From assembly GCF_013373865.1 (NCBI RefSeq), contig NC_050470.1, positions 8,850,373 to 8,914,372 on the forward strand: a stretch of 64,000 bases of DNA, in the 5' to 3' direction. Positions 49,414 to 61,967 of the stretch are shown here, in pieces (position 1 is the stretch's first letter; the number at the start of each line of letters is the position of its first letter). Position numbers and translations under genes: made by a program. This DNA comes from Monomorium pharaonis (taxonomy: Eukaryota > Arthropoda > Insecta > Hymenoptera > Formicidae). A model generated the notes under the pieces. The model was not told where the DNA came from and searched no databases. It saw nothing but the letters and a program-made list of their open reading frames with translations.

Positions 49414-51879
49414 TTCTCTTGTAATTGTATACCACATCTCCAGACTTGGCGTAGTCACGACGGCGACGCCAGGAGCTGAAACGAAACTGTTTCATGCGCA
49501 ACGAACATGCCCGCGCGCGGCGCGCGATGCTCTCTCGAGGAGATTGAGATCTCCCTTCGCGTCCGTCCGGAGCTGTGATTACTTACCAGCCACCAAGATC
49601 ACGATGGGGTATTAATAACGCGCATTTCCCTCGTCCACGTGAATAGAGCTGGCTCGCCTAATTGAGCGTAATGGTAGCTATTAGACCGCCGCCGTTTCGT
49701 ATATTTCCACGGGTCTACGTGCGCCGGAACTTAATCTCCCTCTCGCTCCTTCCGGGCTACTCGGAACTCCCAGAAATGTCGAATAATACGGGCCACCCTC
49801 GCACGGCGATTAGGTAGGCCCACGGCGCGCGACGCAACATGCATAAAGAGGGACGAGAAACATGCCTTCACGGTAAGTTTTGATTAATTTAAAATTTTAA
49901 TTGAATATAGATCATTTACTCAGTTTCAATTTCCAAAGTTAAATGAGTAATTAAGATGAGTCCTAGACGATGTTTCCACAAGTCTGAAGTATCGGATCCA
50001 CGTGAACCATACTCGCGCTCGTTCCATTAACGGAGGAGAGAGACTCGCCATCGGGGCCTGCACGAGGGCCCTTCAGAAGGCACGAAACCTACGCCAGTGA
50101 GGGACCACCAGGGAGCCGCCACGCCCCCAGCGGACCGCGCTTACCTACGCGATCTCTCGCACACACACATGCTCGTTCGCGTGCACACACATACATGGTG
50201 CAACATACACGTACAATACCCCGTACCGCCGATCTCGTACGCGTAAACGACTCGAACGTAGAGAAGGTGGTGGATCCGGGAGGACACGCGGCGCAATGGC
50301 GGACCTCGGATTACTCCCAGACTCGTACACGCGTCCTTCCTCCGCGAGAGACTGAGACGGATTACGAGAAGGAACAGAGAAAAAGAGAGAGAGAGAGAGA
50401 GAGAGACGGAGGAGTGTCGACAGCATAATCGTCGTCAGGTCAGCGCCAAGATTTTGCCCCGTGCAAATATCCACGCCAACGCGACCTGACAAGTCGAGTC
50501 TTTCCGCGGCCCTCGGGCTACCGGAGTTCCAGGGACGACGGGGGACGACGACAGCGACGACGATCTCCTCGCGTGCGAGAAGAGTTTCGGACTTCTTCTC
50601 CTTTTTTTATCCCCGATGAACCATTTGGCGCTTCCGATCGTCACGAGACGAGAGTCGAAATTACGGCAATTTAATAATTCCTCGACATGAACGCTGATCG
50701 AGACGTTTTAGAGTCACTTACCTCCTTCCGCCAGGGGAAACTCGATCCTGCCGGCAACAATTCCATGCCTGGATGATTTATCGCGTCGACGATGATCCCG
50801 CGACCTCGATTACTCCGCAGGCAAATGTCTTTGTTACGCGGGGTGCGGTCTCCAACGTAGAGGCGTTACACCTGATCGAGTGATGCATCGCGGTGCGTGC
50901 CCGATATCTCACGGGAGCCTCGCGTGGGACGACGGCAGGCAGGTGGGAAGGTCAGGGGGTGTGGATCGGAGCGTATTCTTCTTACGAGCTCGCGGACCTG
51001 CAATTAGAACAGACGGTACGGTGGGTGAGTGCGGCAGTAAATCAGGATACACTCGCGCGATGACAGCCCCGAGAACGGAAACCGGCAACGCGCGCGCGTA
51101 ACGCGGCGATGTGTGTTCCGCCTGTGCGCCCACCAAATCCTGGATAACAATTACGCAGAAACTCATCTACTTTATTTAAAAGAAAAATAATAATTTTTTT
51201 TTCGCATTAAATTAAATAAGTTCTATTAAAGCGCGCGCCAGCGCGCATTAACATTTGCGTCGTATAACCAGTCGTGATTCATCCCTCTAAGCGCCGAAGA
51301 GACAATGACATATATCAAGAGAAATCGTTTCCGAGAACCAGCCGTTTTTCCCAAAATTGCACGTCGAAACGTGAAATCACGTCCGATATGCGGTATTCGT
51401 CACGGTCGCGTCGATAATCTACGGCGCGAAAATTGGTGCTCGTCCCCCTCCCGGCGGAGAAGAGTGCCGGACGGTTCCTAGTGAATTCATAGGCAGATAG
51501 GAATGCAATATTGCCCGCAGTCTGTCACGCATTCGATCCGGTCGGGCGATAGAACGAGCGTACACGGGGATCCCCAAACAAACGGGGCCGAGATCTTCTC
51601 CTCCGTTTTATTACGCGGTGGCCCGCAGACGCATATCGGACAATAAACTACGACTGTACTTTGGGATTTGTGCGCCGCGTATTAATCCCGGCATATTTAT
51701 GTCGCGAGCGCTCGCTCCTTCTCTCCGTGACCAGCAATTCAAGTGAAAACGTTTGTTCCGAGATGAAGCCGGCCTGCGCGTCTCCTGTCAAAATTCCATC
51801 TCGTTTCATCAGCGCAGTGTATATATTTTACAAGAAATCTTTATTAATACCCTTCTCTCTTGCTGCGTCTCTAAAAATA
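49414..51879. other. No gene seen
   Basis: Short, overlapping open frames. A (GA)n run lies at 50,384-50,406. No RNA gene or element recognised. Confidence 0.5.
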
Positions 51880-52600
51880 TGATTCAACTGCATACATTAA
51901 TAACATGAGGTAATTTGTATATGTCTGATTTTATCAAGAATTATAGGGTTTAAACAGATAGATAAATAACGTTGTTTTTTGCTTAAAAATATGTATTCTT
52001 ATAAACGTAAGACTCAAATTTAGAATAAATATTTTAAAAAATAAATAAAAACAAGCCTTGATAAATTAGTTGAAGTAAAAAAGTAAACAATTTTTTGCTT
52101 TCACTCTTGTTTTATTTTTAAAATTTTTCACGAAACTGTAAATATTTGAATTAGAAAATTACATGTAAAAAAAATTTTTTCTTTCTTCTTTTTATTACAA
52201 CTTTAAAAATTAAAAAATGAATAAAGCCTTTGTAATATATCTGAAAATTATATTAAAAATATTGCTTTAAAATTTAAAATTGATCGACTAAACCAAATTG
52301 AGTTATCGTGACAATACTTTCTCAATAATTACAGACATCTTACTTTTTGAAATATACATATTTTCAACATTACAGAAACACCATTATATATCTCTTTAAA
52401 CAAAAGTTTTACGTGATATTGAAAAATACGCTTTCGTTTATTAGAGTCTTATAGTCAATTCACTAATTTAATACAATTAACAAACTTGCATTTTTTGAAA
52501 ATAATTGGATAATTTGAAATCAAAGTTATCACTGTTATATAAACTCGTTTTAATGAAGGATTAACGATAAAATGGTGGAATTCAGCGCGTTGAATTAGGA
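51880..52600. other. AT-rich island, no gene seen
   Basis: No open frames and no inverted repeat with definable ends. Confidence 0.55.
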
Positions 52601-53890
52601 CAAGTTATCGCGTTAAAGAAAGCAATGAGAAACTTAAGAAACCCCGACGTTTTTTCATTCGTTTAACGTCTCCGCCGGGCGGTGGAAGCGTTTAATACCG
52701 CGCTTTTCTTTGCCCCCGTGGAGGAGTCTGATCGATCGTCGTCGTTGGAAATTGTGAAGGCAAGGAAAGAAAGAAAGTGTCGTGGAGGAAAGGAGGACGC
52801 GGTAACGACAGCCGTTTCGAGTTCCCGGGTGAGCTCGCAATCGAGCAAACTTAGCGCTACCGCCACGCCTCGTGGCTCGCCACTCGCGTTTTTTTCGTGA
52901 AGCAGGTGGAGATCGGCGTTATGTTAATGGGGTTTCGAGAGATCTCAGCTAACCATATGTTATACCGCTGCGGCTGCGGCTGCGGAGGTGGGCGGTAAGA
53001 CTGGCCCGAGCCAGAAGTACTAATAGGAGCCCTTCTTCGCAGAAGCAACCTTGTGGTAAACGAGACCTCACCCTCTCGGGCGCACCGATCATCCCGAACG
53101 GCGGCGGCCGGCGATCTCCCCCCACGACCGGTAGGAACGGAAGCTAATTTGTAAATCATCTAGAAAAATCGCGCGTCCCGGCGCCGCCCCGAATTACGCA
53201 CGGTTTCCGCTAAGCTGATGATACACCCTTTACGAATTCCGTTAAGGGCTAGAATGGAATTATTCGGGTTGCGAGAGCAGCACCTGCGTGTACAATATTC
53301 ACCGATAACAGGAATTTTGGGACATCAAGACAGAAGCACGTACCCCATTATATTGCAGCGGCGCGAGGAAACCACCGGCTAACGAAATAAACTCGGAGTC
53401 GGTATATCATTTGCAATTAACCGCGATTAAGTTAATCTTTTCTCTTCCGTTGCGTAATGCAACCGGCGACGCCATTAAAACTGCTACGAGCGCGGCCGAA
53501 AATTAATCCCCTTGTCCGATGGTGGGGCTCGAGATAAAGGGTACACACGGGAGAGAAGTGATAGGACGTCGTGGAGAGAGGAAGGCGAAGTCGGCGCTTT
53601 TGACCGGGACACCCCGTGGCGCGCGACATGCCTGGTCTGACCGCCATTTAGCGTGAACCTGTCTCCGACTGGACTCGCTCGAGCCAGAGATGAGAGGGAG
53701 AGAGAGAGAGAGAGACTGCTCCTTCATTTTCGAAAAATAAATATTTCGAGTGTGTGTGGAGCGCGCGATCGCGCGACCGCTCGTTATGTTCTGACTCTTA
53801 TAAAAAGCTCGATCGACCTTCGGATCGAGTTAACGCAATCATTTGCATTTAACGACACGATCTCTAAAATCAGAGAGCGAATTGGAATTC
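52601..53890. other. No gene seen
   Basis: GC-richer DNA with a (GA)n run at 53,691-53,715 and short overlapping frames. Confidence 0.5.
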
Positions 53891-54275
53891 TCTAATTATA
53901 TGTAAAATATAAAATATGTTATATGCACGTACACCTAACAGCAGAATTAAAATGTCACCTATTCTGTTCCTCCAAAAATTTCAAGTGAGTGTAAAATTCG
54001 TTAAAAATTGTTGTAATTTTTTTACAGCTTGAAATCTCCACTTTTTAGATCAACATGTTAATAAAACGACGTACCTGGTTTTTTACAAAGTTATACATAT
54101 AAATAAAGAAACGTCAAATCTCAAAATTTCTACTACGAACTTTGCATCATGTTTCATGACGTGAATTAGAAATTGTACACAATTCGGGGTTTCGAAAAAT
54201 TTGTAAATCTTTATCTTTAATTCGCGTACTTGTTGAGCATTGCAATTTTTTTCACCAAATTATTCAACATTCAAG
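53891..54275. other. AT-rich DNA, no gene seen
   Basis: Left flank of element A2. Nothing recognised. Confidence 0.55.
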
Positions 54276-54283
54276 CAAAAATT

Positions 54284-54537
54284 GGTCACTGATCATATTC
54301 TACACAAAATAATTGTACACGATCAGAATATTCTACACAAATATATTGAACACAGAAAAATTTTACGTGGAAAAACTGCGCACAAGAATTATCTTTGAAT
54401 TAAAAATTGCACACTACAGTTTTTTTACGCCCAATATATCCGTGTGCAATTTTTAATTCAAGGATAATTCTTGTGCACAGTTTTTCCACGTACAATTTTT
54501 TGGTGTACAATATATTTGTGTAGAATATGATCAGTGC
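54284..54537. mobile_element. Family A palindromic MITE, copy A2
   Basis: The 254-bp element has long arms that match almost base for base. Shared blocks include CACTGATCATATTCTACACA, ACGTGGAAAAACTG, CACAAGAATTATC and GAATTAAAAATTGCACAC. The left arm carries the extra 34-bp sub-repeat also seen in A1; the right arm lacks it, which reads as a deletion. Flanking CAAAAATTG occurs at 54,276-54,284 and 54,538-54,546. It overlaps the element ends by a base or so, supporting a 7-9 bp target duplication. It is non-coding. A hAT-like origin is inferred from duplication length. Confidence 0.87.
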
Positions 54538-54546
54538 CAAAAATTG

Positions 54547-54777
54547 TCTTTATAGAATAAGTAACGCTTACTTTTGTTAACAATGTAACGCAATGTTAAG
54601 TGTACGTGTATGTTATATATATAGATATAGATATTTCTCTTATGCTATTCTGCTATTTTTTACAGTAAACAAGATATCATTAAGACAACGTTATTATAAA
54701 AAAGGTTTGAGTAAAACATTAAAAAACTGAAGAAATCAAACATGAAAGAACAATACAAATACATTTATAAAATATTA
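54547..54777. other. AT-rich spacer between two MITEs
   Basis: Includes a short (ATAGAT)n-like run at about 54,618-54,636. No gene. Confidence 0.55.
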
Positions 54778-55100
54778 TACTGAGAAAGAAGTGTGTGATG
54801 TCTGACTATAATTGCATAGTAAAATGATAATAGTTAAAAATATCATTTTTATAGTAAATATTACTATAATATTGATAGTAACAATAATGTATTGTTTTAT
54901 AATACAACTTACTAGCTATATTAAAATTTCCATTTTGGTAATTATGTCATAAGTTGCATAGAACAATATTATGATTATGAGAACTTTAATATAATTTAAA
55001 CAACTATAATTAATATTATTGAGTAACTTTCAAAATATGATTAGGTCCAAAAATGACTATAAATTACGATAAATTACTAGAATATTTTTATCTCTTGGTG
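54778..55100 (+). mobile_element. Family C MITE, copy C1
   Basis: About 323 bp, similar along its length to C3 (61,968-62,322) and to the reverse complement of C2. Shared blocks include GACTATAATTGCATAGTAAA, CTATATTAAAAT..CCATTTTGGT, ACAATATTATGATTATGAGA and CAACTATAA. The left end is CTGAGAAAGAA after TA; the right end is TCTCTTGGTG before TA. It is non-coding and more decayed at its termini than C3. Confidence 0.75.
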
Positions 55101-57622
55101 TATGCTATGATGTCCATGATATCCACATAAAATTAATGTTTTAAATATTAATTTAATAATCCTTACTGGGCTGATGCTATCTCTTCGATCATATTGTCAC
55201 GCGAATCGATTTCACTCGACGCGAATAAACGGTGCAGTGCGACGCGCAATATTTGGCAGCGACGTGACCCGTGAAGCCCAAATGACGATTGACAGCGCGA
55301 CTACGGGGGAAAAGTCGGGGCGGAAGTCGGAACTTTTACAATCGAAGATCTCCCGTCGTGTCCCAGGCGATTTATACGAGGAATACCGGGCGTATCGCGT
55401 GTTTGCGCCGCGCTTAAAGCGCTCGCCGGGCGGACACCAGAGCTCGTTCCACCTACGCGAACTCGTCTCGCGTTGGTGATCAGCCACGGAGAGGAGAGAA
55501 GAGGAGAGGAGAGGAGAGGGCTTAAAGCGGCTGCCGCGAGAGCCGGTGCGCGCGAGCTGGGAACCAGGATCGTGGTGATGGTGGCGGGTGAGTCGGTGGT
55601 GTGTGGTAGTAGGTCCGGAGTTATGTTACGACCGGCCATAAACGAAATGAGAAAACTGTCCAGCCGCCGTTGAAAAATCTCCGCGGAATACAAATGCTTG
55701 ATTTTTCGACCGCGTTTCGTTGGCCGGTGCCTAGCACGCCGTCCGCGCGGTGCTTTCCTCGCGACGAAGATGACGCGCGCCTTGCCGCGAGGTAAAGTAA
55801 AATTCCACGGCAAGAGGGTAGCGGAGCTCGAGCCAAAAAAAAAAAACACATCTCGGATGAAGAACAGAGAGTGTAATAGAAGGCGCGGATATGTAGATCG
55901 AATGCAAAAATCGAGTCTTTCAACATATTAACGAAATGATCTCGACGTCCCCCGACAACTTTCGTTAAGTACTCACTTAAATATCTACTCTCATTCGGAA
56001 ACGGATCGAGCGCCGTGATATGTTCCATCCTTCGACATAAAGTTCGCAATTAACGTCGTGCGCTATATTATTTTTTTAATTAATCGTCGCGCGCCGATGA
56101 TCGTATCGTCGCGAGGGGCCTCTCCCTTGCGTTCAAGCCTTGCGGTGCGCGGGGCGTTGCAATTGAAACCGATGCCCGCCCGAGATACAAAACGATCAGC
56201 GATGCATCGATAATTGCCGGAAGTATTAATTTCTTCTCGCGATATTTTTCAAGGCGCGTAATCGCGCGCCCGATAATTCATTTTTACCTCGTATCTGGTA
56301 GTTATTTGCCGTAACTGTGTAATTTTCATAATTAAACTTCCTCGATCGAGTAATGACCCTGTCATCCGGTTTAACATTCGTGATATCAAACGACTCTGGA
56401 TAAGTTTTTTCAAACGCTTCGTATACACTTAAGCGCTGCTTTAATCGAGATGTAAAGCTTACATCGCTTACTCGTTACGTCGTTAGCTATCCCTTCATTG
56501 CCCGACCAATTTTGCTACACCTGAACGTTCTCTTTGCCCCTCATTGATCGGTGATAATTCGTTGCGTTCATATTTTTTGTTTACAACCGAAATTTCAGCG
56601 AAAAGAAAAACGAGGTAACGAAGCCCCGCGCTATCGCAGCTAATTGTCGTCTATTAGACGATAATATCTGGACGGATCCGAGCGAGTTAATCACAATCGC
56701 CGTATAATATTTCGGCTAACAAGCTCATTGTGCGTCACGGGGTATGCTTTCAATTATGCGCCACTATCAGGCATAACGTCAATTCGCAAAGCCGAGAGAG
56801 AGGGAGAGAGAGAGAGAGAGAGAGAGACTCGGGGAATACGAATCGCGATTCTTAAAGGCCGCCTCGAAAAGGGACTCTTCTCCACTCTTCTCTTCCTCCT
56901 TTTCCCTCTCCTCCTCGTCGCGGCTCGCAATTAATCTCGATCGTTCCGTACTCCCGCCGACCGTGTGCGTACCCGTGTGCTCTTCCGATCGTTAATTCGG
57001 TGCGCACGGAAAGGGGAAGATGGAAGGAGAGCGCCTATCCCCCCCTTCCTCCACCCCTGTTCCGCTCGTAAGAAGTGAACACGATGACATTCGTACCGGG
57101 CCCGAGAAAACGAGTCTGAGTACATGGAAGCCTGCACGAACGAACGAGCGAGCGAGCGAACGATTCGGAATCAGATATTATCTTTGACGAGGCCCACGAC
57201 CCGCCGGTTGGTAGAGAAGGGCCGGCGAAGGAGCCCTTTCTCGGGGCCTCGCGCCAGATACGGATCTCCTTGGCGCCACCGTCTCAGGGCCCTTCGGAGA
57301 GCCCGTCCCTCTCTCGTAAGTCCTCTTCCAAGCCGGGGCCCGTCGCCGGCTCGCACGAAAAGCCGCGTTTCGAGGGCCCTATAAACGCGGTTTAAGCGTA
57401 ACCGATACCCCAGCGGGGGGGCCAGCACCGGGGTCCGCTTTGCACCGCACGGTAAAAACCACTGAAAATCTCTCGCTCCGCGAGACGATTGACAGCGAAA
57501 TACCTTTCCACGGGTGTTCCCCGTCCCGAGCGCGCGTGCTCACGCGGCGGAAATTTGAATTTTCGAAAGACGAGAAAAATTAATCCCCTTCGGACTATAC
57601 CTATACGTAAAACACTGAATGG
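55101..57622. other. No gene seen
   Basis: AT-rich to about 55,190, then GC-richer. The minus-strand frame 55,301-55,849 (182 codons) crosses GAGGA repeats (55,488-55,518) and an A-run and has no domain. A (GA)n tract lies at 56,794-56,827. Confidence 0.5.
56794..56827. repeat. (GA)n microsatellite
   Basis: GA run with one GGGA interruption. Confidence 0.92.
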
Positions 57623-57624
57623 TA

Positions 57625-57835
57625 CACGGAATTTTCTCTTAAAATTTGCCTTCAAAATCTGGTGATTGTGAGATAATGTGTGACCTCGAGGAATTTTACC
57701 ATCTACTCTTTAGTAAAATTTACTATACTTTTAGTAAATTTTACTAAAAAAATATAGTAAAATTCCTCGAGTTAACACATTATCCTACAATTACCAGACT
57801 TTGAGGGTAAATTTTAAGAGACAATTCTCTCCGTG
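57625..57835. mobile_element. Family G MITE, 211 bp
   Basis: The ends read CACGGA at 57,625 and TCCGTG at 57,835, with TA on both sides (57,623-57,624 and 57,836-57,837). The arms match for about 85 bp with few changes. Shared blocks include TCTCTTAAAATTTG/ACC, TCAAAATCTGGTGATTGT, GATAATGTGT and CTCGAGGAATTTTAC. The centre is a second small palindrome of AGTAAAATTTACTA units. It is non-coding. The CAC start and TA flank link it to the other TA-flanked families here. Confidence 0.83.
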
Positions 57836-57837
57836 TA

Positions 57838-60511
57838 GGACAGAAATGTGAAAATCCTTCCTCCAGTGTATATGGTGCATTCACGAATTAATAAAGACTT
57901 TATTTCTATTTTGTTACGTAGAAATTGCACGAGACCAAATCGAGTGCGCAGAATTTAAGGAGAAAAATAAATAATTGATATTATTGTTCCGCGTAATGTT
58001 GAGTTATGTAATTTGAGATATACATATTATTAAAACATCGCGGTCACATTTTGTTTATCAATATGTACGACTAAACGCCCGAAAACAGAATACGGTTCGA
58101 TTGGTTCAATTTATTGCATATTTAATCGCGTAACTATTAACTTGTTGATTGTAAATTAATATGTTAACAGAGAGCAGCCCGCAATTCATTAATTATTATA
58201 TGAATTTCGTGGTAACGAGAGTATCAAAATATAGAATACACGGCGACGACCCATGATCAATCGGTATACATATTTTTAAAGAACAAATTGATATATCGCG
58301 AATTTCTCTGTAATTATATACAAAATCAGACTCCGATATCATTACCAATCTTTCGGGCTTCTATATAAAGTCTTCTCCGGGGGACGCGCCGCGCGTGATA
58401 ATAATTTTCGTGGCATGCGAATTTACGGAGTTATGTAAATTAACGGCGAAAAATCCGCGCGCCGCTTAAACGTGTTTTTGCCGCAAACATCCGCGAGGCG
58501 CCGGCCGCCACCGCCGTCGCCCCGGCGTAATTGCTTTTCGGGTTAACCGAATTATTAATACGATCGAGTGGGTAGATGCTGGGCCCGCGACGCGCATTAA
58601 AAACGCGCCTCATTCCCGAAGAGAAGGAAGGAACCACACCGGCGCCGGCGAAACGGCCGAAACACGCACGGGAGAACGCCCAGTCTAGGTAGCATGACGT
58701 TGTAAATATTTGCTGTCATCGGCGGGGCACTCTGTGTGTCGAGGGACCCATCTTGTCCCCACCTTAATAAGGGTAGCGCGGGGTACCTTTTTTTCGGAAA
58801 GCGTGTCACCTGAGCCTAGTATCGGACACTGATGGTGCGGATAGCGGCGCTTTGTGCCTTTCCCGCGTGCGCTGCAACCCCCCTCTCGGTCTTGAAGATC
58901 AACCGAGGCTCAAAAGACCCGGCTGCGGCTATTCGTCACTTCCGTCTATCCTTCTTCCCCTCTCTTCCCGCCCTCGACAAAGTCGATCCGCAAAATCCGC
59001 ATTATGCGCCGATGATCGGTGTGACTCTCTCTCTCTCTCTCCCGGCTGAAAGACGTGGCGCCGCGCCGGGGAGGTAATAAAGTAATAATCACGCTTTTCC
59101 CTCCCGAGATCCTCGGAAATGAGGCTCGCGCGTCCTCGCTTAATGGAACTTATCTCTCTCTCTCTCTCTCTCTCTCTTTATCTATCTAAAAGCACTTTTA
59201 CGGAACTCTCTTGGCAAAAATTCGTGCGTTAAATTGAAAGCGCAAAGGGATATTATCTTATTTACTGTAGCAATTATGGCTCTCTCTCTCTGTGTCCGCT
59301 GGAGATTGTTTCTCACAGAAATTTTCGAGGCTGTTAAATGATATTACCGCGCGCGAAGCTTGAGAAGTGTGTACCGGCGAAAAAAAAGTTCCCAACGAGC
59401 CCCAAAGTTCCCGGCGGGACGAGGGGGAGAACGGGGGCCAGGAAAATCGTGGCCGAAAACGATACATCACCCGGAGCAGCGAGAGAGAGATTCACCTCTC
59501 TAAAGTCTCGTCGTGAGAGACGCGTCAAAACGTCACCCCCGTCGCGTCGTTTCCTTCCTCCTCGAGCTTCTACTTTTACCTGATGGCCGCGCGCGCGCGC
59601 GCACCTTTGTCTTTGTGCGGAGGGTATAAACCCAGGGAGATAATTAAAAACCGGGTAAAGACGACAGGTCTAGCCGAGCGGAGAGATGTAGGAGTCGGTA
59701 GATCCAGTCGACCAGGAGGACAGTCGGAGATGCTATCTCGAGTTTACACCCATCAACCGCCACCTCCTCCCCTCCTCTATATAGCGAGCGGCCACCTTCA
59801 TCCATCTACTTGCGTGTAAGCGAGCAGTCGCCCCCGGCCCCCGATGATACGCGCGCGTTCCTGATCCTATATATGCCGCTGTCCCCGCGCTGTAAAACCC
59901 GCTGTTCGACAGCCGTCCGACCGTGGCACGGACACACGTAAATATCATCGAAAACGTGGATACGGACTGGTGCTCCTTTCCACCCCTCCTCCCCCTCGTT
60001 TCTCTCGGAACGATCAGAACGTACATCATCCTTCCTCTGTCCGGCTATCCTTTCTTTTAAAATCTCGTTGGAATTCGACGTTGGCATCGAAGATACCTTC
60101 GAGATCTTTCGCGTCGATTGCCTGCCTTTCCGTCCGGCTTCAACGTGATGGTGTGTTGCCGGTCGCGGCAGCCGACGGTACTTTTTTACATCGGTACTTT
60201 ATCGAGAATTCAAATTTGAAAAGCACCGGTGAAGCCCAGGTGCTTGTAACTCTCTCGAATGCGACGAGTTAATTAAAAATGGAGGATCGCGCTTATTTGT
60301 CTCGTCGATCGGCAATTTGTAGATTGAGAAATATGTTGGGATATTTGGGAGTTCGCGCGCGAGCCGGATTAACAGCGATATTTATTCCGTACTTGGACAG
60401 AAAAATCGTTTATGTAATATATGGAGTTGGTTGAACGATATACTCACTCAATAATAACGCAAATTCCAGGTGAAATTGTTTCGTTATAGCGATATTTTTG
60501 TCATATGATTA
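57838..60511. other. No gene seen
   Basis: AT-rich to about 58,350, then GC-richer to about 60,400. Contains (CT)n runs at 59,025-59,040, 59,152-59,177 and 59,279-59,291 and a (GC)7 run at 59,588-59,602. Open frames overlap on both strands. Confidence 0.5.
59152..59177. repeat. (CT)13 microsatellite
   Basis: Perfect CT run. Confidence 0.92.
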
Positions 60512-61062
60512 CACACAGAAAAATATATTATGCTGAGAAAAGCAGTTTTTCATTTTTTAGTTTTCGGTGAAATTTTTGCAAGAAATATCTCCTTGCTAAA
60601 TGGTCTTAAAATATCCTCGTCATTTATTCGAACCAAGATTTACTTTTTTGTGTATACATAGAAAAATATGCACTTGAATTAAATAAGTATTACTTATTGT
60701 AAATAATTCATAAGTTTATATATTCACAAATGTATCGTAAGTTCGTCACAAGTAACAAATTTATTCAAAATATTTTCTAGTAATTTAATACTACAATTAA
60801 GAATGTTAAATTAAAATAAAAATTCAATTTATTTATTACTTTGACTTTTCTTCAATTTAATTTTATAATATTCTTCGAAAAAGTATAACATTCTTTCACA
60901 CAAGTATATGATAATAAGTTTTTCTAAAATTTGTACAAGTATAATTTAAGATTATTATGAAGAAAATATTTATCATTAGAAGATAACAGTTACTTATTAG
61001 AAGAAAAAATGTAAGTTGAGTAATCGTTTTTCTTAACAGTAGAATAAATATTTTTTAGTGTG
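60512..61062. mobile_element. Candidate family F element, about 551 bp
   Basis: The left end CACACAGAAAAATATATTAT.. resembles the reverse complement of the right end CACACTAAAAAATATTTATT.., and similarity continues through CTG and AGAAAA. TA lies at both ends (60,510-60,511 and 61,063-61,064). A second pair of end-like sequences abuts at about 60,650-60,657 (TTTTTTGTG|TA and TA|CATAGAAAAATAT). The region may therefore be two elements side by side or one with internal ends. It is non-coding. Confidence 0.45.
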
Positions 61063-61242
61063 TATCACTGATCATAAAGACCTTCTAAAGGCCTGCATTC
61101 AAATGTGGTTACTTGCGACATTGTGAATCATCTTTATATAAAAAAATTAATATTTAAATAGTAAGATATTTTTGCATTATATATAAAAAAAAAGTCATAG
61201 TAACCACATATTACTATAATTTATACTTATTTTTTAACCCAA

Positions 61243-61280
61243 CCACACACGCACACACACATACACACACACACACACAC
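61243..61280. repeat. (CA)n microsatellite within C2
   Basis: CA run with GC and TA interruptions. C1 and C3 lack it at the equivalent point, so it grew after copy C2 inserted. Confidence 0.9.
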
Positions 61281-61476
61281 GTATTTTTATAGTTGTTCAA
61301 CAATATAAATTATATTTTGTTCAAACTCTATTAAACTTCTAATAATTATAACATTGGTCTATGCAATTTATGATGTGATTGCTATAACCAAAATGGAGAT
61401 TTTAATATAGTCGTATAAAACGATTACTATAAGTATCACAATAATTATATAGTTATTATTATAGTAATAATTACTA

Positions 61477-61722
61477 CACTGAGAAAAAATATTGTTGGTT
61501 TGACAAAATTTTCCAACTAAATTAAAATTTTGTCAGTTCAAGAATTTATGCATTTAACTTAAATGTACAAATTTCAATTTAGGTATTTATATAGTTAATC
61601 GAAATATATAAATACTTGTATTTATAAATACGAATATATAAATATTTATATATAATTACAAATAAACAAAATTTAATTCAGTTGGAAAATTTAATCAAGT
61701 TAACAACATTTTTTTCTCAGTG
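61477..61722 (+). mobile_element. Family B MITE, copy B2, nested in C2
   Basis: Intact ends CACTGAGAAAAAAT and ATTTTTTTCTCAGTG, with TA on both sides (61,475-61,476 and 61,723-61,724). Terminal arms of about 60 bp pair with moderate divergence. It is longer than B1 because of an AT-rich ATAAATA expansion in the centre. Its position splits the C2 sequence exactly, so it inserted after C2. It is non-coding. Confidence 0.85.
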
Positions 61723-61798
61723 TAAAATAATATTCCCGACTATAATTATTTTACCATGCATTTATAGTCACAAATATTACACATTTTTTCTCAGTGTA

Positions 61799-61967
61799 AG
61801 ACCGTACACCAAAAAAATTGTTTTGTATTAGCAAGTAAAGCTTTAATTAATATATGAGATATATGTGAATAATGAAAAAAAAGAGAATAGAAAAAAGGTA
61901 AAAAATTAATTACGTAGCAAAGAAATATTTGACTAGCTGATATCAGAGAGTTTTTCTAATGAAATTA
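61799..61967. other. AT-rich spacer between C2 and C3
   Basis: No gene. TACACCAAAAAAATTG at about 61,805 looks like another TA|CAC-type terminus without an identified partner. Confidence 0.4.

Larger units (their letters stand above)
61180..61796 (-). mobile_element. Family C MITE, copy C2, interrupted by B2
   Basis: Read on the minus strand, this matches C1 and C3. It starts CACTGAGAAAAAATGTG at 61,796, continues GACTATAAATGCATGGTAAA, is interrupted by B2, and resumes with the ACTATATTAAAAT..CCATTTTGGTTATAG and CAACTATAAAAATACG blocks. It ends in the AT-rich sequence near 61,180. A (CA)n tract expands within it at 61,243-61,280. TA follows the intact end (61,797-61,798). The far end is decayed, so its boundary is approximate. 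Confidence 0.7.
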
